64,000 bases of DNA, taken from NCBI GenBank assembly GCA_007922225.1, contig ML679941.1:60359079-60423078 (forward strand), in the 5' to 3' direction. Both the position numbers and the translations under genes were made by a program. Below the pieces are notes generated by a model. The model searched no databases and was not told the origin of the DNA. It saw nothing but the letters and a program-made list of their open reading frames with translations. Source of the DNA: Emydura subglobosa. Its lineage: Eukaryota > Chordata > Testudines > Chelidae. Shown here one piece after another: positions 33,140 through 45,249 of this stretch; within the stretch, counting starts at the first letter, position 1; each line of letters opens with the position of its first letter.

Positions 33140-36100
33140 GCAGCTTGACATTATTCGTCTTCCGAGTGGATCTGCCTTTCATTTGACTTGTTCAGATGGA
33201 AATAAATACATTTCATTGTTGATTTTAAGTGTCCGCCACCTGATTTCCCTTTCCTTCTCCTACCCCCCTTGCATGATTATTTGACACTGAAAAGGAGTTT
33301 CAATATCAACAACTTGCAACCTCAGGTGACCAAATACAGAAGGATTCGTTTCCAAGATTTGCAATCTTTGAAGATATAGTGTTCTTATTAAGACTTGTTG
33401 TTTGGAATAGTGGTGGTGTTCTCAAAGCACTGTTCCCTAGAGGACCTGCTTTTCTGATGGTAGAGGACTAGTTTAATCCTCTTTGTATTGAAGTTGTGGG
33501 GTTTTTTTAAAAAAAATCTTAATTAATTGCCATGACACCTGCTTCCCTTTTCTTTTTAGAAAAGCTGATAATTGAATTTTCTTTAGATTTTTCATATAAT
33601 TACATCTTTCTACCTTTAGACTTGTATCTTTCTGCTCTCTCCTTCCTCCGTTTTATACTAATCCTTTACCTTGGTTTCTAATATATTACAGTCTATATAA
33701 TGTGGATCCAGGGGCGCTAATATGGGTTCAAAAGTGTGCTGAAAAGTTAAATGTATGTTGTCTTAGGCACCTGCCACTTACAAAAAGTTTAGGGAGTATA
33801 ATCAAAAAGTGGTACTAATGTCTAATAATTTTTCACAGGAAATCATTCTTTTTTGTTTTAAGTCTTGTAAAATAAAGATCTCAAACAACTACAAGCTTCT
33901 AGCCCCGAGTAGAGTGAGTAAATTAAATGTACTCATTGAAATGAGCCTTTATGGCAGTTTTAACAATGTGTAATTCAATCATCACCGATACAAGCTGCCT
34001 TTTACCATTATTCATCAGACCCAGCTGAGTGATTTCTGTCAGCTGGGAAGTGGTAGAGAGAAATCTCTAGGTAAATGTGACTGGAAAGCTTTCCAAGTGG
34101 AGTCCTAAATGAGCACAGAAAAGCACTTGGCCACAATCTGCAGACAGATGTTAGCATCCAAATAAATCTTTTCTCCTTTGATTGTCAGGGGGCATGTCAA
34201 GTCTTATTTTCCTTACTTAATATCTATTTGCTAGTGAAGAAGAAGGATCTCTGTGCTTAGATGACTATGACCTTGTACATTTAGTGTAAAATGCTGTATT
34301 TCAAAAGTATTTCCTTGTCTTTCAAATTCTGTTTTTCCATACAAAGGTCAATACAGTAATTTTAGACACTAATGTGTTGTCGCCTGCAACCAGACTCTCA
34401 TTCTATCAACTATATATTGATCCTCTGAATAGATATCGTACTTTGCCATCCATGTTTCATGTTCATCTTTTGTATGCATTTTAAAAAGCACTTTTTTATC
34501 TGTAAGAGTTATTTCTTCTTCAAAACCAGACGCTACAAGCAGTTGTAGACTTAAGAGGAGACTTTTTCTCCCCTGTAGAGTGGTGTCCAGAATGATATGA
34601 ATGTAATTACTTTAGGGGTGATCTCATACCAGTATTTAAAAACACAATACTTATAACTTTCCTGCTTTATTAAGAAATGGCAGCTTTAGGCTACATGACA
34701 AATGAGCAATAAATTAAATTGCCTTTAGTGTACTGTATGCATGTAAGAATTAATAAGCATTAGTCATGGCAAAATGGACAGATGGGAAAAGTATAAGGAA
34801 ATTCCTTGTATTTCTTCCTCATATGGTTGGAAAGGCATTCTCTTAACTTTATTGGGGGGAGGGAGGAATAAAACTTGACCTGGTTTTATGTCTGTGAGAT
34901 TTTTTTCTCCAAGTTTTTGCAGTTGCAGTTCAGTTAGTAGTGTCCAAAGGGAATATACCTCAATATGATATATTACTTGCATTGTGATATAGTTGCTCAA
35001 AATTTGAATACATGCTGTTAATAAATTGAAAAGTATATAGCTTAAAAACATAGTGCAGACAGCTTAAGTGAGAAGAGATAATTTTAAAAAGAACCACAGG
35101 GCAGAGGATAATGACATGCTGTAGGAAATTATCGCACTACTGCACTTGCAAAAGCATGAAATGTTCTAGTGTAGCCATTTCATACAAACCCAATTTTCCT
35201 CCACATTAAGAGCGCCTAAGTGAGCCTATTAATGTTTGATACAAAAGATGCTAAATCCATTTTAAGGTATTTATACTGGAATTTTAAGCATTAGCTTGGT
35301 TTCTTTCTACACCTAATAAGTTTTAAAATAGTTGTTTACAACGTATAAGTATAGGGTAAATGGAATATAGGAATCTCCATATGAGATCAGACTAGCAATC
35401 CATCATGCCAAGGTATCATGATTATGGAATTGGAATAATATTTGGTTTATAATATAAAACTTTTTCACACCTTTATTCTTAATGTAAATCAAATATCTAG
35501 AAAGCGCCCAATAGCTAAGATTGGTTTGATAGTTTTAAGGATGTAAGAGAAGAAAAGGTACTATCTTTCAGATACCTGGAAAAAAATTATTTGTCCAGTT
35601 ACCATAGAGGCCATAAGCATGAACTCAGTTTTTTCATGATCTTTTGATAAATCAAATATAATATAGTGCAGGGTCTTAACACAAGTTTTTAGAGCCACTC
35701 ACCCTTCTGGAACTCAGAGGTAATTGGTGGTGCTTCAAATGAAATGGAAGCTTTTATTTGTCATGCTGTATCTTGCCTATGCAACAATAAATAGGATGTT
35801 ACAGTTTAGGAGATCCTGGTATATAGAATGTTAGTGGTAAATAAGATCAAAGTAACAATTACAGTGGATCCTTATGACATTACCTGCTGTGTGAGAGAGA
35901 CCAAAATTCACAATAATATTGTAAAGGGCAAGCAAAGATTCCTCAATGTTCTCAAATAAAAACATGGAGGCATCATTACTTATAGATTCCATGTTCTTCT
36001 CAGATCTGCTAGTGCAGTGCATCTTCATGTGCAATTTTACAAAGAAAAATATCTGACCACTTTGGGTTACTTTGATCCTCGACAGGATATGTTTGTTTTA

Positions 36101-37440
36101 AACATTATTCTGTATCTTGGAAGAGCTTAATTAGAAATACACATAAGGGAAGCTTGTTAGCCAACTATGAATTTGTATTTACCAGTGACATTTACAAAAG
36201 ATACTTCAGGTTAAAATAAAAGCATTTGCCAAACTGAATAAACAAATCATTATGTTAACAAATATTTTCTGAATCGTTATGTATGAAAGTCCTTTTTGCT
36301 ACAATAGGCTTTATTTATTCGTGATGCACTCCAATCCAAGGGAGGGATTACAAAATGCTGGAAATAATATTGTATCTTTTACAAAAAATAACAGATAGAG
36401 CAGTAGAGAATTCAGCATTAAAAAGAGGACATCTGGATAGGGCTTTTAGTGGTTCTTTGGATGAAAGACTAAGAACAGCTAGAGACCAGACTAATATGCT
36501 GTCTCTAAATCTTTCTCTTTACTCAGGATTTATGTGGATTTGAGGAGAGACTGTTTATATAAACAATACGTGAAAAATTTGCCCAGTCAAACAATATGGA
36601 AATCTACAATTAGACATTTTTATTCTAAAAAAGAACATATTTTTGTATGCAAGACTTATGACTAAAAGTATGAGACCGGCTGCGATAAAACTGTTTTCTA
36701 ATACTGTTGTTAGTAGATGCAATCAAAATGTTTTTTATATTAAGTTAGCCTACTCATTAAATCCCTTAAATAAATACTATCATCAGTTTTATGGATTTTC
36801 AGTCTATTGGTTTATTAAAAATCCATACCAAAGAATTTAGTATTTTCATACTTTGTTTTTATTTGTCTTTGGGAACTCCCCCAAAACTGAATGCATTGAA
36901 TATGTCTTTTTTTTTTTCTAATCCTTGGGGAGTGGGGCTGACCTCTTTTAGATTCTCAAACATTTGCTAATTTAAGATGTCACTTTCTCTTTCAGCCGCA
37001 CTTGTTAACAGCATTGTGGGGAATAATTAAATCTGGAATAATTGTTATACAATGTAATAAAATAGTTAAACAACTGATATTTATGTAGTCCTTTGAAGAC
37101 ATAAAAGCTTTATATTTTTTTTTAAAAAAAAGCAAAATTAGCTATTAGTTAAAATAATTGTCTTAACATTCAGCAGTTGTTGATTGTACATTAATAGAAA
37201 ATCTTTTCGTTAACTGTGATTTTAAAATAATTTGGATTACTTAATCATTTTAAGGGTAAAATTTCCAATGACTCTCCAGGCTATATGGATACGCACAATT
37301 TTATTCTGGTGGTTTGAGTGTCACTTTTGTTATAGTGCGTAAATAGTAGAACTGAAGATTTGTTTTGTCTGCTCACTGATGATTTAACAGTGTCGGTTAT
37401 AATGCTGCTTACCTATTCTGTTTGATACTTTTTGTCTAAA
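33140..37440. other. Long AT-rich unique stretch after the candidate promoter
   Basis: About 4 kb almost free of recognisable repeats, typical of first introns of developmental genes. No further exon with clear splice sites was identified. Frames of 60-95 codons (for example 34,764-35,051 minus and 36,643-36,840 plus) lack family support. Confidence 0.45.
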
Positions 37441-37449
37441 ATTTTTTTT

Positions 37450-38100
37450 ACTGTATTGAGGGTGAAATTCAAGTCACCGACGTAGTGTGGGGGACCTAGG
37501 GAGGCAAAATCTACCACTTTCGAATCTGGATCCAAGACATACATTTGCGGCAGAGCACCTCATCCTTGTGATATGGGGACTTTAAGGGGGTGATGGGTCC
37601 AGCCCTAACCTGTGATGCACTTTGTGACACACTTAGCTCATCTCCCCAGGTGTAAAAAAATAAGCAAAGCAAGTTATGTGGCTAAAATCAAGCCTTCTGG
37701 GATAGATATAAAAACAGAGGTCACTGGAGAGCCAAGAGGAGAGAAGGAAGGGAGGCTCTGCGCAGCAGGTTTGGTACCTGGCTACTGGAGGGCAGGGAAA
37801 ACTGGCTTGAGCCATTGCTTAGCCCCATGGAGGAGAACTGTGGAATCCTGGACAAGGAGAAAGGGTTTGCACCTCAGGGGCCAAAGGAGACTATTTTTTA
37901 TAAAAACTTAATAAATTGGATCATAGGATGGGGAATATTACTCTAAGTACTTAAGGCTATGAACAAGTTATTGGGGAGAAGCAAAAGGGAATTGAGGTGG
38001 CATACCTGTAGGGCCACACCTACCCCAGGAGCGTATGCTGTGAGATGGCACCCTGCCACTCTGTGTTGGATTCTGCACCCTTTGGGTTGAAATGTCACCA
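37450..38100. repeat. Repeat-like, GC-richer block of uncertain family
   Basis: Composition shifts (gtagtgtgggggacctagg, gagaaggaagggaggctctg, cctaccccaggagcg), which suggests LTR- or MITE-derived sequence. I could not define ends or target duplications. Confidence 0.3.
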
Positions 38101-38109
38101 CTACCCATT

Positions 38110-38453
38110 AGAAATGTAGGTCAGACTAATGGTCTATCCTGTTCACTACCCTCTCTCTGACAGTATCAGTACCAAAGAAAGATGTACACCCACATAATGG
38201 GCAGCTAGAAATAAGGCATAATTTTTTAATACTGAGAATAATTAACCACTGTAATAACTTACCTAGGGATTCTTGGTCATTTAAGGTCTTTAAAACAACT
38301 TAATGTCTTTTTAAAATAGTAGCTATAGCTATAAACAGCAGTTATGGGCTTTATGCAGAAATTACTAGGTGAGGTTCTTTGGCCTGAATATGCAAGAACT
38401 CAAAGTAGGTGATCATAATGGTCCTTTCTGGCCTTAAAATCTATGAATCTGTG
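38110..38453 (+). mobile_element. CR1-type LINE 3' fragment
   Basis: Starts near gtcagactaatggtctatcc and runs through a decayed segment to tgatcataatggtcc and ttctggccttaaaatctatg. The end is the same 3' UTR as the 17-18 kb CR1. Frames are broken. Confidence 0.65.
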
Positions 38454-38454
38454 A

Positions 38455-39140
38455 ACCCCTTAACCTCACTGATATCTTGTGGCAGTGAGTTCCACAGATT
38501 ATGTAAAAAAGTAAAGTATTTTCTTTTGATCTGTTTTAAATCAGTTGCTATCCGTTAAATTGGTGAGTATATTCCTTATTCTTATAATATGGGGAACATA
38601 CCTTTGACCTTCTCTACACCATTCACTGTTTTATTTACATATATATGAAGTCACCTCTTATTTTTCTCATCCCTAAAGTAACAGCCCTAATCTTAGGGAC
38701 CTGATTTAAAGCCCCTTGTAAGTCTTCCTATTGACTTCTGTGGGATTTGGATAAAGCCCTATAACTATCCTTATATGGAAGTCTCTTGGTGACTCTAATA
38801 ATATTTTATTAATGAAAATTCTGCTTAAAAAGTGATGGCATGATAGGGCTCTTTGTTAGGTCCTTCTAGTGTTCCTATATAATATTAGGCCATACAGGTA
38901 TTTTGCTTTCTCAATGTTCCTTAGCCCCACTTTTTCAGGTAGAAGTTAGATTAAATTCTGTGTGAATCAGTTTTGATCCTAAAGGAATTAACCCTTTATT
39001 TTTACTCTTTCTATCTCTTATCTTGTTTCCAGTCCATGACAGCATCACGTCTCTTTCTCTCTAAAGATTTTTTTTATAGCCTTTAGTGAGGGACTTTATC
39101 AAAGTGTTTTTGATAATCCAAATAAATCTACAGGTGGTTC
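38455..39140 (+). mobile_element. CR1/L3-like old repeat
   Basis: Words ttgtggcagtgagttccaca, gaccttctctacacc, catatatatgaagtcacctc and tttagtgagggactttatca follow the order of a widely spread reptile/bird LINE-derived repeat. A short CATTGACTTC-type insert occurs at 38,700-38,765 inside it. Confidence 0.55.
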
Positions 39141-39149
39141 TTTAGCCTG

Positions 39150-41350
39150 TATTATTCTGCAAGATTTTAAGGCCACTGAATCTGCACAGTGGGTGGATCT
39201 TGCAAGTCTGTAAAATGCTAACATCCAGCACCACTCTTCATGCCTGGCTTTGAAAGGCTTCTTTAGCATACAGACTCACCACAGAATAGCTGCTACATCA
39301 AGGGTCCTCTTCTGTACAAACTCAATGGTGGTCTTGTGTTACGTGGATGGCATTGTGCTAGACCTCTGAACCAGAGGGAATTTTATTGTTACCTTGCTCA
39401 AGGCTAACGTTATTTTGTGTGTATCACCTCCCATATCCTCTGTGCTAGGAAATGATATTTGCATATACCCCACCACAGATTGGTGTATGTAAACTGTTGC
39501 CACTGTTAATAAGTGAGTGCTCTTCATTTTCAGTGAACAGCTTTGGTGAATTGACAAGAAAAGGGTATGGTTCAAAGGGCTCTTCTCTTTGGATGTCTCA
39601 CTGAGTTGTAGAAGATGGGAAATTAGGTGACTCAGGCAAGTTTGAAGGAAAGATGCTTATTGGGGTGTGGTGGAGCAAGATCAATTCTCTAGACTTCCTG
39701 GTCCCTGAAATTAAAATATGGTGTTTCTATTTTAAGGGTTAAAGTTTTTAATTATTAAAACATTTGGTAAGCACAGCACTAAAGCTATTGCTTTTGATAT
39801 AAATCTGCAAATTGATCACCTTTTTATTCTTCTGCACTGCATATTATCATAGTTGCTTCCCGTTTAATAATAATCAGAACACATCATGAATTTATTCCTC
39901 AATTTGATCTTTCTGAGTATCTGATGGTTAATACAGACACACAAGGGAAAAATGTCCAAGTGACCTTGGCAGAGGCCAAATATATCTTCATGATATACAG
40001 TACTAGAATTACTTAAAACTTTGAGTAATCTGATGTTGTGTATTGCTTTTATTTTTATAAATACTTGCAAAATGGGATTGGAATGTGGTTTTTTTATATT
40101 AATGTGTATTAAAATTTAGTACCATTTAAACATGCTTGGATAACGCTAAAACAGAAGTACTTCAGGAAAAATAAGCTGGGACAAAATAAGCTTCAAGGCA
40201 TCTAATCTAACTCTATGCACTGTTGCATTTGTTATTTTCAAAACTTATATCCATTTTTACTGACATTGACAATGACTTAGATTTATTTTAATACGTGATC
40301 TTCAAAGTTAGTTTTACCACTTCTACATTAATTAAGATAACTGTGAGCTGTTTACACATGAAAATTAATTTATTCTTTATAAATATGAACAGAAATCTTG
40401 TACTTTTAAAGGCAAATAAGGCATAAAGCCCACTATGAAAATCAGCAGTATCTATGAGAATAGTGACACTAAATATTTCTAGCTCAGGCAGCTACAAGAA
40501 GTTGGAGTTTTAAATTGATCACCATTTACCCAAATGATGTCATCTGGCTTTCAAAGCAATAAACAACCAATTGTTTACTAGAGGTGGTGAATCAGATTCC
40601 TTGAGGAATAATTGAGACTGTCTACTCTGACTGTTCTTGAAGGATTCAAACATATCCCTAAAGCCAAAATTTATTTCTGCCTTTCTGACTAACTTGTGGA
40701 CCTCTTTTTCTGTCAATTGGATTCTAAAATGCATGCATGTATCACATCTTGGCGAGATGAAAGATAATCAGTACTGGCATAATGAAACACGACAGTGCCC
40801 CTCTAGTTAAGGCTCTACTGGAATTCCCTTTTTTTTAATATCAATATGAGTTTTGAGAAGCGTATAACTAATCAATTTGCATTTTTATTGGGTTGAAATT
40901 TGGCTCTAAGCAATGCTTTTTATTTAAATAATTTTTTGGTTTTTAAAAAGACATAAAACAGTTCAGCAGTCTTAAGGGCTAATTTCAGAGATACAAGGGC
41001 AAATTCTTTGTTGTAAATTGACTCCACTTACTCCTATACCCTCTGGTGTTCTTCCTCCCACGCAGCAGTTTCACTACAGTAGACACCTTCCTGAGATGAA
41101 CTGAAGCCATCTCCTCCGAAGAACACCTTTATATACAATTCAAAGTGTATTAGCTTTGTAGTTTTTCAAGCAGGTGAAGCATTGTAGAGTTAGGAACATC
41201 TGTTGCCGCTGCACAAGTGTAGAAGAAAGGTCTCGATATGAGTATGCAAAAAGTAGTGAGCCTTGTTGAAGGTAGCGTTATATTTTGTAGGATAGTGTAA
41301 AAGATTGTGCACATATATTCCCTCTGCTAGGCCAAACATTTCCTACCTTC
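39150..41350. other. AT-rich unique DNA
   Basis: No gene or repeat family recognised in 2.2 kb. Confidence 0.45.
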
Positions 41351-41356
41351 AGTAAT

Positions 41357-41472
41357 GTGACCAGATGCCCTAATTTTATAGGGACAGTCCCAATATTCAG
41401 GGCTTTGTCTTATATAGACATCTATTTTCCCCCACCTCCTGTCCCGATTTTTCACACTTGCTATCTGGTCAC
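41357..41472. mobile_element. MITE with GTGACCAGAT terminal inverted repeats
   Basis: GTGACCAGAT (41,357-41,366) and ATCTGGTCAC (41,463-41,472) are exact inverses. The interior (tatagggacagtccc, tcctgtcccgatttttcaca) matches a very common short reptile DNA element of about 115 bp. It has no coding capacity. Confidence 0.85.
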
Positions 41473-41479
41473 CCAACTC

Positions 41480-42380
41480 ACAGGTTATTCTGAGGATGAA
41501 ATGATGAATTGCTCAGATGCTACAATGATGTGGCAATATAAGCACCTAGATACAAGTAGCCATGCAAAATGTTGGCTTTTGTCCAGTCCTGCCCTAGTTA
41601 CACACACGATACTACTAGGGCTGCTTAAATGAAGTTGCTTTAAGCAGGCTTAATGGTAATTGTGCTGCTCAAATTCTCAATACAATGTCTGGGACAGCTA
41701 TGGTGTCAGTAATTTTAAAGTTATAACACAACTAAAACCTTTCCATTGAAATATCCTTAAGGGTTAGATTTGAGCCATTTTAAGGCAAAGGCATTTTAAT
41801 TTAAAACTGTTGTTCCATCTTCAGTCGGATCACCCTTTTGCGTCTTCATGTGGCTATTGCATATGTGATCTGACTGCTCACTTTTCTTTGTACTATCTGA
41901 AATTATAATGGGGCTTAAACATAATGGTCTATGGTCTGTCCATGCCTATATGGATGTATAAGGAGGGCGAAAGTGAGTACGGTATTCAAGGATAGATACA
42001 AAGATACAAAAATCTGTGCCTGTGCTGTTGGCGTAAATATGATATATATCATAACACTACCTGCCAAAGTGAAAATATCGCTTCAACAGGGCTAACAAAT
42101 GGAATCAACAAATTCACCAGAGTGCCAGCCAGAAGCCTGGCAAATGTATCTAGAATAAGTGCAAGCTGCCAGCAATAGCAGCAAGCGAACCGCTTCCCAG
42201 AACAGGTAAAGTGACAACTGTCCTGTAGCACATACAGGCAGCCCTGAAATGGAAGCCTTCACTGATGGAAGGTTTCTGGTTAGAAAACAGGCTGCTGTCC
42301 CATATTGCATTGCGTTTGTGCAGAACTTGATGCTTTATGGCACACTCAGATCTGAATGTCTTTGCTTTTGTGCATTTAAG
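41480..42380. other. Unique DNA
   Basis: No gene or repeat recognised. Confidence 0.45.
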
Positions 42381-42386
42381 TCACAT

Positions 42387-42395
42387 CTTTCTTTC

Positions 42396-42427
<32 letters not shown>
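42387..42427. repeat. (TTTC)n and poly(T) tract
   Basis: A few CTTT units followed by about 25 T. Confidence 0.95.
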
Positions 42428-42429
<2 letters not shown>

Positions 42430-42433
<4 letters not shown>

Positions 42434-42880
42434 CATAGTTCTATAAAATGTAATTTCCTTTCATAGGAGAAGTTTAATTCCATCTTGTAAATTTTAATTT
42501 AGATTTCAAAGCATCAGTGAATAAGCCATGTGAATTATGAAGAAAGTTGTACAAAACAAATCATCCAGTGTCAATCATGATTTAGACAACACGGGTCTAA
42601 AAGCCTGAACCGGATATTACTTTTCTTTATATCCCATCTCTTGTCCTGCTTTCAAGGACTCAACAAATGCACTCCTTGTTGTTTGACAAAAATTATAATA
42701 TATAGTGGGTAAATTTCTCCCCTTTTGCACAAAAAGGAAAAGTAGAAGAGGGTGGTATTCAAATTGCCCCGTCTTTATATTAAAACTATGTGAGTTTGTA
42801 ATGTGAGTTACAATCAGTGGTAGCAGTTTCAGAAAATAGAAATATTCCCATATCAGGAAGAGGCAGTGTTTACTCAGATT
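42430..42880. other. Unique DNA
   Basis: AT-rich; nothing recognised. Confidence 0.4.
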
Positions 42881-42884
42881 GTAA

Positions 42885-42992
42885 ACCTTTTAGAACAGGA
42901 CCATGATTTTAATTATGTGTTCGTATAATGCCTAGCACAATCCCTGATTGGGGATTCTACCTGTAGCCACAATACAAATATTAATATACCTA
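42885..42992 (+). repeat. Ancient amniote LINE/SINE tail repeat, copy 3 (plus)
   Basis: gaacaggaccatgattttaa, ataatgcctagcacaatcc, tgattgggg and tagccacaatacaaatatta follow the same tail as the copies at 3.1, 14.3 and 51.1 kb. Confidence 0.72.
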
Positions 42993-42994
42993 AG

Positions 42995-43450
42995 TGCTGT
43001 AAGGGTGCTGTCATTTATGGCAACTTCAGATCAATAAACACTTTAAACAGTAGATTGCTGTAACTATATCAACCTCTCCATCATGAGAGATCTCTGTTAT
43101 ATTATGGATAGTGATTGTGCCTGAAAACTAGTGAATGGTCTCTATTTATTTGTTATACTATTATTGGTTAGATATACTAGTACTGGTAATAATACACGTT
43201 ATGATGAGGAAGAGATATACTGGGAAATTGGGATCCTGGATTTATTAACTATCATTAGATTAACTAACTAACTATAATTAGAACTAGTTCTGTTTGGTTC
43301 CCAGAATACCAGATTCCTAGTATAACCAATAGATCCATGTTCTAGGCTAAGCAGCACAAGTTTCCCATTATGCCAGTTTCCCAGTATATTGCTTTGCCAG
43401 TTTCCAGTGTAAACCCAATGAACTGTTTGTTTATTTAAGATAACTAGTAT
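42995..43450. other. Unique DNA
   Basis: Contains short repeated words (ccagt/cccagtatac-like) near 43,300-43,410 but no gene. Confidence 0.4.
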
Positions 43451-43454
43451 AGAC

Positions 43455-43845
43455 AGGGCCAGATCCTCAACTGAGATCTGCTCCTTTCCACTATAGGCAA
43501 CACAAAGGGGCTGGATTTTGTCTGTAAATAGCCAGCAAGGAATTTACCTGGTGTCAAGCTGATGAGGTGGCTCCTGCTTTGGCAGCCCCTACTATCTCTG
43601 GTGGTGGAGAGGGAGGGGACATGTCAGGGGCATAGCAGGACTCTCTGCTCTGCCTATCCTCTACTGGCTGAGGGTCCATTGAAGGCTGTTTTCTGGCATA
43701 GATTAGAGTAGTCCCTAACTGTCATCAGGACTGTCGCACTTTTTGTCCTCTTACTGCACATGCTGCCAACACACCTGTCTATCTCAGTAGCCACCTATAC
43801 TGTGGCCTCCATAAAATCAATATCTGACATCATAGCACATTAATA
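43455..43845. repeat. Old repeat starting with gggccagatcctcaactga
   Basis: The opening matches the outer arm of the amniote palindromic repeat family also seen at 25.74 kb. The remaining ~370 bp is diverged and could contain more than one old repeat. Confidence 0.4.
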
Positions 43846-44040
43846 AATTTAACCTCACAAACAACCTGTTGAAATAGGGATGTATAAACCCCCTTTTACA
43901 GGTGGGGAACAGAGGCACAGAGAGTTAAAGTGATTTATCCAAGGTCACTCTAGATGTGTGGCAGAGTTAAACCTTGGTCTCGTGAGGCCTAGTTCATGAT
44001 CTTGACCCCAGCACCACTGAGGGAAGGAGAATAAGGCCCC
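43846..44040 (-). repeat. MIR/L3-like old repeat fragment
   Basis: Contains cccccttttacaggtgggga, acagaggcacagagagttaa and atttatccaaggtcactcta. This is the conserved core of ancient amniote SINE/LINE repeats, in the reverse of their usual sense. Confidence 0.75.
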
Positions 44041-44044
44041 CGGC

Positions 44045-45220
44045 TATAAAGCTAGCTCATACAATGCTACTGAGCGTTTCAAACTAAACAATTTTTTTTT
44101 CTTTCAAATCCACCACGTGCTATATAATTAGGTGGGTTTTATTTTGTGTTGTGTTTGTTTGTTTTTTAATAATTGAGGTGTCAAGCTAAAAATTGGGTTA
44201 AAATAAAAGCAATTATATATGTATTTACTTTGCTGGAGTTTAGATGATTGTATTTCCTTAAAGGTCATACATACCCCCACCACTGGCAGATGATTTCATT
44301 GAAATACCTTGACAAGGTAAGGGAGTAGCTAGTTAAAAATAAACCACATTATTCAGAGCTCAGAGTGCGTGTGCAGTTTTGCCTTATTATGAAGGAACTG
44401 ATGTGTGTGTTTGCCAAATCTCTGCAGACCTGTCAGGAAAGAACAAACTTTCTATCCTTGAGCAGGATTTTGAATGGTAATTAAAACTTTACAATTTGCT
44501 GCTTAGAAAGTTGTAAAGTTAAGAGTCAGTAAAACTTTAAATGAAGACCTATCACACTGCTTTGGGGAAAAAAAGTTTTATTTATGTCTTCAAGGTGATG
44601 GGGCAATAGTTAAAGACAAAAGACTAGATTTTGTCTGCCAGTCTGCAAGTGTTCAATAGGGAAAGGGTGAAAAGGAGCCTTCCCCAGTCTTGTTGCTCTT
44701 GCACAAGAGCTATCAAAAACTGTGATTCCTTAGGAGTTCTCCAATGCACATTGAAATCCATAGAAAAACTCCCACGCTCTTCATTAAGCTTCGGATCAGG
44801 CTTGTCATGTTGAAGGAACCAAGGAGTTCAGCTCCAACAGTAGTGCCAGAAATACCTCAGTGGGTGAGAATGATGAGGATGGAACCACGACTTCTCCTTC
44901 TCCCTGCAGTCTACAATGCTGGTCTAAGTTGTGACAAAGCAGTTATGTTTTTTGAGCTGTATTATAAAAACCATTCAAGGTATTTTGTGTTGTTTGTCTG
45001 TAGAAACTTTTTCAGAAGATCTGGGTAGCTTGTGACCCCCTCAAAGTCATGGCATCACAGTTCTTTAAATGGGAACAGTCTGTGATGTTAAAGCCTCAGG
45101 GTGTGAAAACACGTTTTCAATGCAGTGCTGGAAAATATGCAGAGGAAAAGAACTCCGCTATATAAAGATAAAAGAGAAGCTGGCAACATGGAGAATAAGA
45201 TATTATGTATATTTTAGGCT
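44045..45220. other. Unique DNA
   Basis: No gene or recognised repeat. Frames at 44,631-45,028 lack family or splice support. Confidence 0.45.
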
Positions 45221-45227
45221 TATAAAG

Positions 45228-45246
45228 TTTTTTTTTTTTTTTTTTT
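45228..45246. repeat. Poly(T) tract
   Basis: About 19 T. Confidence 0.93.
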
Positions 45247-45249
45247 AAT

